From JBBPYC01 sp038200275 (GTDB lineage: Bacteria; Pseudomonadota; Gammaproteobacteria; Burkholderiales; Burkholderiaceae_C), in assembly GCA_038200275.1 (NCBI GenBank), contig JBBPYC010000041.1, forward strand, positions 1 through 31,938: 31,938 nucleotides of DNA, read 5' to 3'. The position numbers were made by a program, and so were the translations under genes. Each line of letters starts with the position of its first letter. Position 1 is the first letter of the stretch. The notes under the pieces are model-generated. The model was not told the origin of the DNA. It made no database searches and saw nothing but the letters and a program-made list of their open reading frames with translations. Shown piece after piece: positions 1 through 8,683 of this stretch.

Positions 1-377
1 ATGGAGAAAAGCAACGCCAGCAAGGCTGCTACGTTCATGCTGCGCCGTATTAGCGTCGTCCGCATAAGCAAGCTTATGCCGCGCGCTGGAGGCGCAGCAC
101 AGGCTATCAGATTTGTCGCGTTTTATAAAGTCCCCCGACCTATGTTATTGACAGCGGTGTCTTTATGCGTAACGCTGATGTCGAAGAACTAGAAATGGAC
201 GGCACGCAATCGTCCGCGCGATGTCGCCTATTCAAAAAGTGGAATCTTCAGCCTCCATACAGCGCAACAATTCAACCAAATAGGCAAACCTAAAAAACAG
301 CGGATCGGATTGCTGCTCGCCTTCAGCTTCGACCCGTCGGTTGCCTCCCGAGTTCGACACTTACGTGACGTAAGTTG

Positions 378-434
378 TTGATTTCATTGAAAACAGCCAT
401 TTTTTAGTGGCACGTTTTTCTTCAATGAAATCAA
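378..434. repeat. Long inverted repeat / extended hairpin
   Basis: TTGATTTCATTGAA (378-391) is matched by its exact reverse complement at 421-434, giving a 14-bp perfect stem. A second stem, GCCA with TGGC, lies inside it around a T-rich loop. Outside it, GAGTTCG (350-356) and CGAACTC (453-459) are also complementary, so the imperfect palindrome may extend over about 110 bp. It could be a palindromic repetitive element, the end of a small mobile element, or a terminator-like structure. Confidence 0.7.
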
Positions 435-474
435 ACGCTTACGGCTAACTGCCGAACTCCGGTTGCCTGTTTCC

Positions 475-501
475 AGCCCGACGCTGGTCAAGCGTCGGGC
501 T
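475..501 (-). terminator. Hairpin downstream of BMP-family gene
   Basis: AGCCCGACGCT (475-485) and AGCGTCGGGCT (491-501) form a perfect 11-bp stem with a 5-nt loop. It begins 16 bp past the stop codon of the BMP-family gene, the last gene of the minus-strand transporter operon. No run of U follows on the minus strand. It is therefore a plausible 3'-end or mRNA-stabilising hairpin rather than a textbook intrinsic terminator. Confidence 0.5.
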
Positions 502-517
502 CACGCTGGTCAGCAAC

Positions 518-1828
518 TCACTTCTTCTCCGCCCCCGGCACCTGCCCCTCCACGCCTTTGACGTAGAAGTTCACCCCGCCCAAGAACTTGTCGTCCCCGT
601 TCGTCCCCGCCGCCAGCACTTCCTTGCCCGTGTTGTCCTGGATCGGCCCTTTCCAGATCACGAAGCTGCCGTCGGTCAGGCCTTTCTTGATCTCGGCGAT
701 CTTCTCTTTGGTCTCAGCTGGCACGTCTTCGGCGATGGAGACCATGTCGATGGCGCCTTCTTTCACGCCCCACCAGCTGCTGCCGGTTTTCCAGGTGCCA
801 TCGATTACGTCTTTCACGGCTTTCTTGTAGTACGGACCCCAATCGATCACGGCGGATCCCAGGTGGGCTTTGGGGCCGTAGGCGGTCATGTCGGAATCCC
901 AGCCGAAGGCGCGCTTGCCTTTCTCCTGCGCGGTTTTCAGCACAGCAGGCGAATCGGTGTTTTGAAACAGCACGTCGGCGCCGCCGTTGATCAGCGACGT
1001 GGCGGCTTCGGTTTCTTTCGGCGGGCTGAACCACTCGTTGACCCAGACCACGCGGGTCTTGATGTCCGGGTTGGTGCTTTGCGCGCCCAGCGTGAAGCTG
1101 TTGATGTTGCGGATTACCTCTGGGATCGGCACCGAGCCGACTACGCCGAGCATGTTCGTCTTGGTCATCTTGCCCGCGATCACGCCGGCCATGTAGGCGC
1201 CTTCGTAGGTGCGCGAATCGTAGGTGCGCAGGTTCGGCGCGATCTTGTAGCCGGTGGCGTGCTCGAACTTGACGTCGGGGTTGTCGGCAGCAACTTTGAG
1301 CATCGGCTCCATGTAGCCGAACGTGGTGCCGAACACCAGCTTCGCGCCCTGGCCGACCATGTCGCGGATCACGCGCTCGGCATCGGCCGATTCGGGCACG
1401 CTCTCCACGTAGCTGGTGGTGACCTGTTTGCCGAACTCCTTCTCCACCGCCAGGCGGCCTTTGTCGTGCGCATAGCTCCAGCCGCCATCGCCAACGGGGC
1501 CGACATAGGCGAAGGCGATTTTGAGCGGTTCGCCAGATTTGGCGGCGCCGGTGGCGCTCGCGGGTACAGCGGCGGCCGCACTGGCATTGGCGGCCGCACT
1601 GGCAACGGCTGCAGCAGCGCCTGAGGCGGCTTGGGACGACGCGCTGGCCGTATCGGCGGGGCCGATGGTCGTTGCGGGTGCCGTCGTGGTGACGGGTGCG
1701 GCGGTGGTAACGGGCGCCGGCTTGACAGCAACCGGTTCTTCTTTCTTGCCGCAGGCCGACAGCGCTGCGGCCGCAACGGCAGCCAGCGCAAAGGTTTTAA
1801 AGCCCAGGTGCGGATGGATGCGGGTCAT
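518..1828 (-). CDS. BMP-family ABC transporter substrate-binding lipoprotein
   Basis: This is the periplasmic binding protein of the ABC importer encoded just upstream on the same strand. Members of the BMP/PnrA family bind purine nucleosides or related ligands. The product has 436 residues. A lipoprotein signal ends in LSAC with the lipidated Cys at residue 26. A low-complexity Ala/Thr/Pro linker covers roughly residues 27-98, and the BMP domain begins near KIAFAYVGPVGDGGW (about 102). Family features include the segment with GWSYAHDKGR and the conserved ETEAATSLINGGADV region. The linker is long for the family and probably acts as a tether. The next gene upstream (1871-2182) repeats this signal and linker. 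The ligand is inferred from family and operon only. Confidence 0.9.
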   Translation of the reverse strand: MTRIHPHLGFKTFALAAVAAAALSACGKKEEPVAVKPAPVTTAAPVTTTAPATTIGPADTASASSQAASGAAAAVASAAANASAAAAVPASATGAAKSGEPLKIAFAYVGPVGDGGWSYAHDKGRLAVEKEFGKQVTTSYVESVPESADAERVIRDMVGQGAKLVFGTTFGYMEPMLKVAADNPDVKFEHATGYKIAPNLRTYDSRTYEGAYMAGVIAGKMTKTNMLGVVGSVPIPEVIRNINSFTLGAQSTNPDIKTRVVWVNEWFSPPKETEAATSLINGGADVLFQNTDSPAVLKTAQEKGKRAFGWDSDMTAYGPKAHLGSAVIDWGPYYKKAVKDVIDGTWKTGSSWWGVKEGAIDMVSIAEDVPAETKEKIAEIKKGLTDGSFVIWKGPIQDNTGKEVLAAGTNGDDKFLGGVNFYVKGVEGQVPGAEKK

Positions 1829-1870
1829 AAGTGGTGGTGCTTCATGAGGAACTGCCGAATGACGAGAAGA

Positions 1871-2182
1871 TCACTTGGAAGTTGCTGCGCCAGACTTGGC
1901 AGCGCCGGTACCGCTCGCTGGCTTGGTGGTGGACGCGGCAGCGGCGGCTGCGCTGGCCACCGCAGCAGCGGCACCCGAGGCCGCTTGTGCAGAGGTGCTC
2001 GGCGTGGTGGCTGGGCTGACCGTTGGGGCCGGCATGGTGTTCGTTACAGGTGCCGTCGTCGTAACGGGCGCCGGCTTGACCACAACGGGTTCTTCCTTCT
2101 TGCCGCAGGCCGACAGCGCGACCGCCGCAACGGCCGCCAGTGCAAAGGTTTTGAAGATCACAGGGGTGTAGGTGGAGGTCAT
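1871..2182 (-). CDS. Small lipoprotein duplicating the BMP protein N-terminus
   Basis: This predicted 103-aa lipoprotein matches the signal peptide and Ala/Thr/Pro linker of the downstream BMP protein but has no ligand-binding domain. The segment from FKTFALAAVAA through LSACGKKEEP and VKPAPVTT is almost identical in both, and the lipidated Cys is residue 26 in each. The DNA is also closely similar around 1735-1800 and 2091-2155. The start at 2182 is chosen because AAGGA lies 6 bp upstream. The gene sits 42 bp before the BMP gene and about 120 bp after the permease gene. It may be a decayed tandem duplicate, or a small retained lipoprotein comparable to the small entericidin-like class. No function can be assigned. 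Confidence 0.7.
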   Translation of the reverse strand: MTSTYTPVIFKTFALAAVAAVALSACGKKEEPVVVKPAPVTTTAPVTNTMPAPTVSPATTPSTSAQAASGAAAAVASAAAAAASTTKPASGTGAAKSGAATSK

Positions 2183-2304
2183 GAGTGGTCCTTGAGTTGG
2201 CAATTGCTAATGGGAAAAAGAGTGGAGAAGGATAAATGAACGCGAGCACCGCAGTGGTCAAAGCCAGTTTGCGGCATGTCGAGAAAAATCGCTGAGCTGG
2301 CCGT

Positions 2305-3228
2305 TCAGTTCCCCGGATAAAACGGTTTGCCCAGCGACGCCGGCATATTGGCACGAATCCACGCCGGATTGCGAGAGATCAAAACCAGCACGAAGATGGT
2401 GGCCAGATACGGCAGCATCGCCAGCCACTGGCTCGGCACTTGCACGCCAATGCCCTGCAGGTGGAACTGCAGCATCGTGACGCCGCCGAACAGATACGCG
2501 CCCAGCAGCACACGTGCGGGCCGCCAGGTTGCAAACGTCGTCAGCGCCAGCGCGATCCAGCCACGCCCAGCCGTCATGCCTTCGACCCAGAGCGGGGTGT
2601 ACACGGTCGAGATGTAGGCGCCGGCCAAGCCGCACAACGCGCCGCCGGCCACCACCGCCGCCAGCCGGATGCGCCGCACCGGGTAACCCAGCGCGTGCGC
2701 GGCCACCGGCGATTCACCAACCGAACGCAGCACCAGGCCCGCGCGAGTGCGATACAAAAAGTAAATCATTCCGATCGCCAGCGCGACCGAGACGTACACC
2801 ATCGGATGCTGGCGAAACAGGGCTGGGCCGACGAAGGGCAAGTCGCCCAGCACGGGAATGTCGAATACGCCGCGCTCCGGGATGCGTGCCTGCACGTAGC
2901 TGATGCCGACGAACGCCGAAAAGCCGACGCCGAACAGGCTCAACGCCAGGCCGGTTGCATATTGGTTCGTGTTCAACCAGATCACGAGCCACCCGAAGAT
3001 GGTCGCCAGCACCGCGCCGGCTGCCATGCCGGCGAGAAAGCCGATCCACGGGTTGCCGGTCTTGACCACCGCGGCATAGCCGGCGATGGCGGCGCACAAC
3101 ATCATGCCTTCGGCGCCGAGGTTCACGATGCCGGCTTTCTCATTGATGAGCAGCCCGAGCGAGGCGAGTGCGAGCACGGTGCCCGCACTCAAGGTGGATG
3201 CGATCAGCAGCGCATAGGTGTCCATCAC
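2305..3228 (-). CDS. ABC transporter permease (BMP/nucleoside type, second permease)
   Basis: This inner-membrane permease has 307 residues and belongs to the branched-chain amino acid/ribose-like permease superfamily. It is the type paired with BMP binding proteins, like NupQ/YufQ. It is strongly hydrophobic with about eight to ten membrane segments. The typical NEKAGIVNLGAEGMML motif lies near residues 28-43, where family members contact the ATPase or line the core. The start overlaps the stop of the first permease gene by 4 bp (3225-3228), indicating translational coupling. It should form a heterodimer with the 3225-4313 product. Confidence 0.9.
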   Translation of the reverse strand: MMDTYALLIASTLSAGTVLALASLGLLINEKAGIVNLGAEGMMLCAAIAGYAAVVKTGNPWIGFLAGMAAGAVLATIFGWLVIWLNTNQYATGLALSLFGVGFSAFVGISYVQARIPERGVFDIPVLGDLPFVGPALFRQHPMVYVSVALAIGMIYFLYRTRAGLVLRSVGESPVAAHALGYPVRRIRLAAVVAGGALCGLAGAYISTVYTPLWVEGMTAGRGWIALALTTFATWRPARVLLGAYLFGGVTMLQFHLQGIGVQVPSQWLAMLPYLATIFVLVLISRNPAWIRANMPASLGKPFYPGN

Positions 3229-4313
3229 GCGGCTCCTTCTGAGCTACTGGTGGGAACGGCGGACTTCCAGCGGATGCGGTAGCCGATCAACGTGTCGCAC
3301 GCGAGCAGTGTGAACAGCAGCAAGCCCTGGAACACACCAGACAACGATTTGGGCAAGCCCAGGCGCGACTGCGCAAGCTCCCCGCCGATGAAAAACATCG
3401 ACAGCAGCACGCTGGAGAACACCATACCCAGCGGATGCAGCCGACCGACGAAAGCAACGATGATCGCGGCGAAGCCGTAGCCGACCGGCAGATACGGCGT
3501 GAGCTGCCCGATCGGGCCAGCTACCTCCAGGCCACCCGCCAGGCCCGCCGCACCGCCTGAGATCAGCAGCGCCGTCCACAACGCACGGCGTGAGGAAAAC
3601 CCCGCATAGCGTGCGGCGGCTGGTGCCAGCCCGCCGACCTGCTGCGCAAAGCCCGCCTTGGTGCGAAACAAAAACACCCAGAGCATGGCGGCGCCCACCA
3701 GCGCAATCGGCAGTCCGATCGACACACGCGAGCCCTGCATCAACCGCGGGATCCTGGTGATCGCCTCGAACGTCTTGCTCTGTGGAAAGTTGAAGCCGGC
3801 CGGGTCCTTCCATGGCCCGTAGACCAGGTAGCCCAGCAGTTGAATCGCCACATAGACCAGCATCAGGCTGACCAGAATCTCATTGGCGTTGAAACGGTCT
3901 TTCAGCAATGCGGTGATGCCGGCCCAGACCATGCCGCCGGCCACGCCGGCCAGCAGCAACAGCGGCACGATCCAGGCGCCGGTGTTCGGCCCGGCCATCA
4001 GTGCCACGCCGCCGGCCGCCACCGCACCGATCACGTACTGCCCTTCGGCGCCGATGTTCCAGACGTTCGACCGAAAACACACCGCCAGGCCCAGCGCGAT
4101 GATCAGCAGCGGCGTGGCCTTCACCATCAGTTCGCCAAGCGCGTAGTTTGATTTGATCGGTTCCCAGAAGAAGACCGACAACCCTTTCACAGGGTCGACC
4201 CCCAACGCCGCGAACATCGCGACGCCAATGGCCACGGTAATTAGCAGAGCGAGGATGGGGGAGCCAATGCTCCAGGCGCGCGACGCGGCGGGCCGTGCTT
4301 CAAGCCGCAGCAT
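3225..4313 (-). CDS. ABC transporter permease (BMP/nucleoside type, first permease)
   Basis: This is the first of two dissimilar permeases of the importer, 362 residues, like NupP/YufP. The N-terminal cytoplasmic stretch is followed by a membrane segment (LALLITVAIGVAMFAAL). Later comes the conserved FRSNVWNIGAEGQYVIGA motif, characteristic of the permease family that partners BMP proteins. The last 4 bp overlap the next permease gene, and the first 14 bp overlap the end of the ATPase gene (4300-4313). All three are therefore very likely one transcript. Confidence 0.9.
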   Translation of the reverse strand: MLRLEARPAASRAWSIGSPILALLITVAIGVAMFAALGVDPVKGLSVFFWEPIKSNYALGELMVKATPLLIIALGLAVCFRSNVWNIGAEGQYVIGAVAAGGVALMAGPNTGAWIVPLLLLAGVAGGMVWAGITALLKDRFNANEILVSLMLVYVAIQLLGYLVYGPWKDPAGFNFPQSKTFEAITRIPRLMQGSRVSIGLPIALVGAAMLWVFLFRTKAGFAQQVGGLAPAAARYAGFSSRRALWTALLISGGAAGLAGGLEVAGPIGQLTPYLPVGYGFAAIIVAFVGRLHPLGMVFSSVLLSMFFIGGELAQSRLGLPKSLSGVFQGLLLFTLLACDTLIGYRIRWKSAVPTSSSEGAA

Positions 4314-5907
4314 GGGCCACCTCCACCGATGCCGCTTCGTGGCTGGCTTCCACCGCGCCGGGCCACAGCCCGCTCATCCATTCGCCGATCTGCGCGACGG
4401 TGGCATCTGCGCGCGCGATCGATGGGGACAGCCGCCCCTTGGCCATCACGACCAGCCGGTCGGACAGCTCGAACAGTTCGTCGAGCTCTTCACTCACGAT
4501 GAGCAACGCGCAACCCGCATCGCGCAGCCGCAGCAGCTCCGCCCGGATCTGCTGCGCTGCGCCCACATCGACACCCCAGGTGGGCTGCGCCACGATCAGC
4601 ACCTTGGGCGCCGCGCTGACTTCGCGGCCCACGATGAATTTCTGCAAATTGCCTCCGGAAAGCGATACGGCGGGCGCGTGCGGGCCGGCTGCGCGCACAT
4701 TGAATGCGGTGATGATTTCTTGCGCCTGCGCCTTCAACCGGCCCATACGCAGCCAGCCCAGCGAGCCGACCGCTTCGCGTCGCGTGAGCAGCAGGTTTTG
4801 CGACAGCGACAGTGCCGGCACCGCGCCGCGGCCCAGCCGCTCTTCCGGCACGAAGTGCAGGCCGCGCGTTCTGCGGGCGCCGGCCGACCAGCGCCCTGCC
4901 CCCTCGCCGAACAGCCGAATCGCATCGTGCGGGGCGCGCCGGTCTTCGCCGGAGAGCGCCTGCAGCAGTTCGTTCTGCCCATTGCCCGAGACGCCCGCGA
5001 TGCCGAGGACTTCGCCCGCGCGGACCGACAGCGAAAGTCGCTCCAGATCGGTGCCGAACGGATCGGCACGCTTCAAGGACAGTCGATCGACTTCGAGCAC
5101 AACACGGCCCGGCGTGTTCGCATGGTGCTCGAGCGCGGGCGGCTCGGCGCCGATCATGAGCCGGCTCAATGACGCATTGCTTTCTTCACGCGGATCGCAC
5201 ACGCCGGTCACCTTGCCGCCGCGCAGCACGGTGCAGGCATCGCACAGCGCGCGGATCTCATGCAGCTTGTGGCTGATGTAGAGGATCGACACGCCCTGCG
5301 CGCTCAAACGGCGCAGCACGTCGAACAGCCGGTCGACCGCCTGTGGGGTCAGCACGGACGTGGGCTCGTCCAGGATCAGCAGGCGCGGCTCGGTCAGCAG
5401 CGCGCGGATGATCTCGACGCGCTGCATCTCGCCGACGCTGAGCGTGTGCACCGGTCGTTCGGGTTCGACTTCGATGCCGTATTCGCGCGCCTTCTCACGA
5501 ATGTTCTTGGTGACTTCGGCCAGACCGGGCCCGCGCGCCAGGCCGAGCCAGACGTTTTGCGCCACGCTCAGCGTATCGAACAGGTTGAAGTGCTGAAACA
5601 CCATGCCGACACCCAATGCGCGAGCGTGTTGCGGATCGCGGATGTGCACTTCGGTGCCGTCGATCGCGATGCGGCCCGCGTCCGGCTTGACGGAGCCGTA
5701 GACGATCTTCATCAACGTCGACTTGCCGGCACCGTTTTCACCGAGCACTGCGTGGATCTGGCCGGGCTCCACGCGCAACGTGACATCGCTGTTGGCGACG
5801 ACGCCGGGGTAGCGCTTGGTGATGCCGGACAACGCAAGCCGTGGCGCGCCGGCCGTGCCGGTGACGTGGGATGAGCTGGGGTGGCGGATCGGATCGTTCA
5901 TGGGCAT
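4300..5907 (-). CDS. ABC transporter ATP-binding protein with two nucleotide-binding domains
   Basis: This is a fused tandem ATPase of the sugar/nucleoside type (MglA/NupO-like) that powers the importer. It has 535 residues. Domain 1 has an intact Walker A (GENGAGKST, 56-64), signature LSVGE (156-160) and Walker B LLILDE (176-181). Domain 2 is degenerate, as is usual in this family. Its P-loop position reads GVSGNGQNE (305-313), its signature is LSGGN (416-420), and its Walker B position reads LIVAQP without the acidic pair. It is first in the minus-strand operon. A second ATG two codons in (5901) is equally possible as the start, since no clear ribosome binding site separates them. Confidence 0.92.
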   Translation of the reverse strand: MPMNDPIRHPSSSHVTGTAGAPRLALSGITKRYPGVVANSDVTLRVEPGQIHAVLGENGAGKSTLMKIVYGSVKPDAGRIAIDGTEVHIRDPQHARALGVGMVFQHFNLFDTLSVAQNVWLGLARGPGLAEVTKNIREKAREYGIEVEPERPVHTLSVGEMQRVEIIRALLTEPRLLILDEPTSVLTPQAVDRLFDVLRRLSAQGVSILYISHKLHEIRALCDACTVLRGGKVTGVCDPREESNASLSRLMIGAEPPALEHHANTPGRVVLEVDRLSLKRADPFGTDLERLSLSVRAGEVLGIAGVSGNGQNELLQALSGEDRRAPHDAIRLFGEGAGRWSAGARRTRGLHFVPEERLGRGAVPALSLSQNLLLTRREAVGSLGWLRMGRLKAQAQEIITAFNVRAAGPHAPAVSLSGGNLQKFIVGREVSAAPKVLIVAQPTWGVDVGAAQQIRAELLRLRDAGCALLIVSEELDELFELSDRLVVMAKGRLSPSIARADATVAQIGEWMSGLWPGAVEASHEAASVEVAHAAA

Positions 5908-5999
5908 GCTTTGCTGGGCTGCAATTTTTAGACCAATCGGCCGTGCGGCGCTACGGGATCAATCCCTAAGCGCTATCAAAAACGTAGTGGACGACGCAT

Positions 6000-6929
6000 C
6001 TACCTGAGGCCATCCAGCACGGTCGGGTAGCGCAGCACCAGCCGCAATTCACACTTCATGCGCTGGTTTGACAAGCGGCGCGATTCGCTCATGAAGGATC
6101 GCTGCATCGGCGACAACTGTTGCATCGCCGCTTCGGCGTTGATGCGCGGCGCGCGCGGCAGACCGTACAGATCGGCCGCCAGATCGAAATATTCGCCCAT
6201 GCGCAGGTCGCTGCAGTCGCTCACATTGACGGTGCGTTGCGGCGCGCCGCGCCAAAGCGCCAGGGTGCATGCGCGTGCAAGGTCGTCGGCGTGGATGTGG
6301 TTCGTGTAGACGTCGATGTCTGGGGCCAGCGCGGGGGTGCGTTTGAGCAAGCGCTCGCGCGGTGTGCCGTTGGGGCGGTCTTGCGCGTAGATGCCGGGGA
6401 TGCGCAGGATGGTGATGCGCATGCGGGTCGCACAACCCAATGCACGCATCGACCGCTCTGCGTCCACACGGCGACGGGCCCGTGGTGTGGCTGGACTCAC
6501 TGTGCGCGTCTCGGACACAACGGCGCCCGCACAGTCGCCGTAGACGCCGCTGGTGGAGCCGTAGACCAACGCGGTCGGCAATTCACTGCGACGCAGTGCG
6601 CGCAGCAAATTGCGCGTGCGCGGATCGTCACTGGCGGTGCTCGTGGGCGGCGGCGCCAGATGCAACACACGGGTGGCCCAGCCGGCCAGACGACGCAAGG
6701 TGTGCGGTGCGTCGAGATCGCCAAGCAGCGGTACAGCGCCTGCTGCGCGCAATGACTGCAGCCGCTCCGTGCTTGAAGTCAACGCCAGCACTCGCATGGA
6801 CGCCGGCAGGCGCCGCAACACCCTGCAGCCAACGTCGCCGCAACCAACGATCAGCAGCCGCGTGCGCCGAAATGCGGCCGGCCTGGCGCCGATCGCGCGC
6901 GGGCCATGAGGGCGTGGGATTGCGGGCAC
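6000..6929 (-). CDS. NAD(P)-binding epimerase/dehydratase-like protein (YeeZ-like SDR)
   Basis: This is an extended short-chain dehydrogenase-like protein of 309 residues. Near the N-terminus, RLLIVGCGDVGCRVLRRL (about 25-41) gives the glycine-rich dinucleotide-binding loop G29-C-G31-x-x-G34. STSGVYGDCAG, typical of the family's active-site Tyr region, follows mid-protein. The first 20 residues are Pro/Arg-rich, so the true start may be slightly downstream. It is divergent from the reductase gene at 7021 with a gap of about 90 bp. The substrate is unknown, and family members are often annotated only as SDR-family oxidoreductases. Confidence 0.8.
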   Translation of the reverse strand: MPAIPRPHGPRAIGARPAAFRRTRLLIVGCGDVGCRVLRRLPASMRVLALTSSTERLQSLRAAGAVPLLGDLDAPHTLRRLAGWATRVLHLAPPPTSTASDDPRTRNLLRALRRSELPTALVYGSTSGVYGDCAGAVVSETRTVSPATPRARRRVDAERSMRALGCATRMRITILRIPGIYAQDRPNGTPRERLLKRTPALAPDIDVYTNHIHADDLARACTLALWRGAPQRTVNVSDCSDLRMGEYFDLAADLYGLPRAPRINAEAAMQQLSPMQRSFMSESRRLSNQRMKCELRLVLRYPTVLDGLR

Positions 6930-6948
6930 AATGATTTTTTCTTATTCA
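6920..6948 (+). promoter_or_regulatory. Candidate promoter for the reductase gene
   Basis: TTGCGG (6920-6925) and TATTCA (6943-6948) are separated by 17 bp in the divergent gap upstream of the reductase start at 7021. Spacing is ideal for a housekeeping promoter, but both boxes are imperfect. This is a pattern match only. Confidence 0.3.
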
Positions 6949-7020
6949 AATACAACGGGGACGTCGCGCCGGCCGCAGCGCGTATGCAGCCCGAGTCGAC
7001 CGCAAGAGGATACCCAACCG

Positions 7021-8103
7021 ATGACCGCAGCAGCTGCCCAAACCACCCCAACCGGTCCGTTCACGATCACCGTGCAGCCCAGCGGCCGCAGCTTCACGGC
7101 CGACGCCGGTGAAGCGATCCTGGCCGCCGCGATCCGGCACGGCATCGGCCTGCCCTACGGCTGCAAGGACGGCGCGTGCGGCAGTTGCAAGTGCAGGAAG
7201 ATCGAAGGCACCGTTACGCTCGGCGCGCATCAAGCCAAGGCGTTGTCGGTTGAAGAAGAGGATGAAGGGCTTGTGCTGACCTGCTGCGGCGTGGCCGAAT
7301 CGGACGTCACGCTGGAATCGCGCCAGGTGACGGACGAAAGCGCGTTTCCCATCAAGCGCATGCCGTCGCGCATCGCCGCGCTGGAGCGCAAGGCGCACGA
7401 CGTGATGGTGCTGCGGCTGCAATTGCCAGCGGCCGAGACATTCCGCTATCACGCGGGGCAGTACGTGGAGTTCATGCTCAAGGACGGCGTGCGGCGCAGC
7501 TATTCGATGGCGAACGCGCCGCACAACGGCCCGCAGCTGGAACTGCACGTTCGGCATCTGCCGGGCGGTGCATTCACCGATCACGTGTTCAGCACGATGA
7601 AGGAAAAAGACATCCTGCGCATCGAAGGTCCGTACGGCAGCTTTTATCTGCGTGAAGATTCGACCAAGCCGATGATCCTGCTGGCCTCGGGCACGGGCTT
7701 TGCGCCGATCAAAGCGGTGATCGAGCAGATGCAGAGCAAGCACATCGACCGCCCTGCCACGCTGTATTGGGGCGGGCGTCGGCCGCGCGACCTGTACATG
7801 GAGGATTGGCTCCAGGCGCGGCTGGCCGAACTACCAAATCTGCGCTATGTGCCGGTGGTGTCCGATGCGCTGCCGGAAGACGCCTGGACCGGGCGCACCG
7901 GTTTCGTACACCGCGCGGTGCTGGAGGATTTTGCGGATCTATCGCAGCATCAGGTGTATGCATGCGGCGCGCCGATCGTGGTCGAATCGGCGCGCACGGC
8001 TTACATCGACCAGGCGGGCCTGCCGGAGCACGAGTATTTCGCCGATGCGTTTACCACTGAGGCCGACAAGGCACAGCCGCTCGCGCACCCGGATCAAGGC
8101 TGA
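7021..8103 (+). CDS. Ferredoxin-type 2Fe-2S/FAD/NAD(P)H reductase (CDP-6-deoxy-delta-3,4-glucoseen reductase family)
   Basis: This single-chain electron-transfer reductase passes electrons from NAD(P)H through flavin to a plant-type 2Fe-2S centre. The predicted length is 360 aa. The N-terminal ferredoxin domain has C48-x4-C53-x2-C56 in GCKDGACGSCKC, plus a later Cys pair near 88-89. RSYSMANAP is the flavin-binding RxYS motif, and GTGFAPIKA is the nucleotide-binding loop. The start at 7021 is preferred over an upstream in-frame ATG at 6931. AAGAGGA lies about 11 bp before it, and the ferredoxin domain starts shortly after it. Burkholderiales homologues are often labelled CDP-6-deoxy-glucoseen reductases, but no deoxysugar genes are nearby, so the electron acceptor is open. 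Confidence 0.88.
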   Translation: MTAAAAQTTPTGPFTITVQPSGRSFTADAGEAILAAAIRHGIGLPYGCKDGACGSCKCRKIEGTVTLGAHQAKALSVEEEDEGLVLTCCGVAESDVTLESRQVTDESAFPIKRMPSRIAALERKAHDVMVLRLQLPAAETFRYHAGQYVEFMLKDGVRRSYSMANAPHNGPQLELHVRHLPGGAFTDHVFSTMKEKDILRIEGPYGSFYLREDSTKPMILLASGTGFAPIKAVIEQMQSKHIDRPATLYWGGRRPRDLYMEDWLQARLAELPNLRYVPVVSDALPEDAWTGRTGFVHRAVLEDFADLSQHQVYACGAPIVVESARTAYIDQAGLPEHEYFADAFTTEADKAQPLAHPDQG

Positions 8104-8133
8104 ACGATCTTCGGGACGCGGACGGCCGTCGGA

Positions 8134-8499
8134 TCAGTAGCGGCGCGAATCCTGTCTCTGATTGCGAATCGAGCGACTCGCTTGCCGCTGCGCAGCCTGG
8201 ATTTGGTGACGCTCCTGGCGCGTGACGACACCGTCAGCCCGCGCGCGGCGCTCCATGTGACGGATCCTGCGCTGCTGCTGCTCGAGCCGGCGTGCCTCGT
8301 GGCCCGTGAGTTCGCCCCTGCGAACCCCGTTGTAGATGCGCTGCTGTTGCCGTTGCTGATGCTGGTCGATGCCAGGGGTCGCAGAGCGGGGGTTTTCCCG
8401 GTAGATCGGTTGCGCTGACGCTACGCCACAGCCGATTGCCAGCAGCGCAGCAAGCGCGGCGCGGCCGAATGTCGTGGACCAAACGGAATTTGTTTTCAT
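8134..8499 (-). CDS. Small exported Arg/Gln-rich protein
   Basis: This predicted 121-aa protein has a clear Sec signal peptide: a Lys-containing N-terminus, a hydrophobic stretch ALAALLAIGCGVASA, and cleavage expected before QPIY. The mature part is rich in Arg, Gln and His with repeated helical blocks such as RRLEQQQRRIRHMERRAR, suggesting an extended amphipathic or coiled-coil helix in the periplasm. The start at 8499 has AAGGTGA about 5 bp upstream. Similar short periplasmic proteins occur in Burkholderiales without an assigned function. It is convergent with the reductase gene and divergent from the Bug gene. Confidence 0.75.
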   Translation of the reverse strand: MKTNSVWSTTFGRAALAALLAIGCGVASAQPIYRENPRSATPGIDQHQQRQQQRIYNGVRRGELTGHEARRLEQQQRRIRHMERRARADGVVTRQERHQIQAAQRQASRSIRNQRQDSRRY

Positions 8500-8683
8500 G
8501 ACTTCACCTTTCGAGAATTTTGGATCGGGCGGGAAACGATTCTCGGCAAAACTGCCGATTGCGACACTGCTGCTCGCAGCTTTTGCCACCTGTCTTTTAA
8601 CGCATCGCACACGGGTTAGGTGGCACCGCCCGCTCGCAAACCCCAGGTAAAGATTGGGCGACTGCAAAGGCACAATTGGCAGG

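Larger units (their letters stand above)
1..517. other. Left-edge intergenic region, no recognised gene
   Basis: No coding region here can be supported. An open frame on the plus strand (1-192) begins at the window edge and encodes a 63-residue basic peptide that I do not recognise. It could be the tail of a gene outside the window or chance. The stretch looks more AT-rich than the transporter genes that follow. It contains a long inverted repeat (378-434) and a GC-rich hairpin (475-501), listed separately. Confidence 0.5.

Noticed and set aside
4153..5172. 339-codon plus-strand frame over the ATPase gene
   Set aside because: It is the shadow of the well-supported minus-strand ATPase, with no recognisable motif.
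8654..8683. Longer N-terminus for the first Bug protein
   Set aside because: The added ten residues precede a complete signal peptide that starts at 8684, so the shorter form is more likely.
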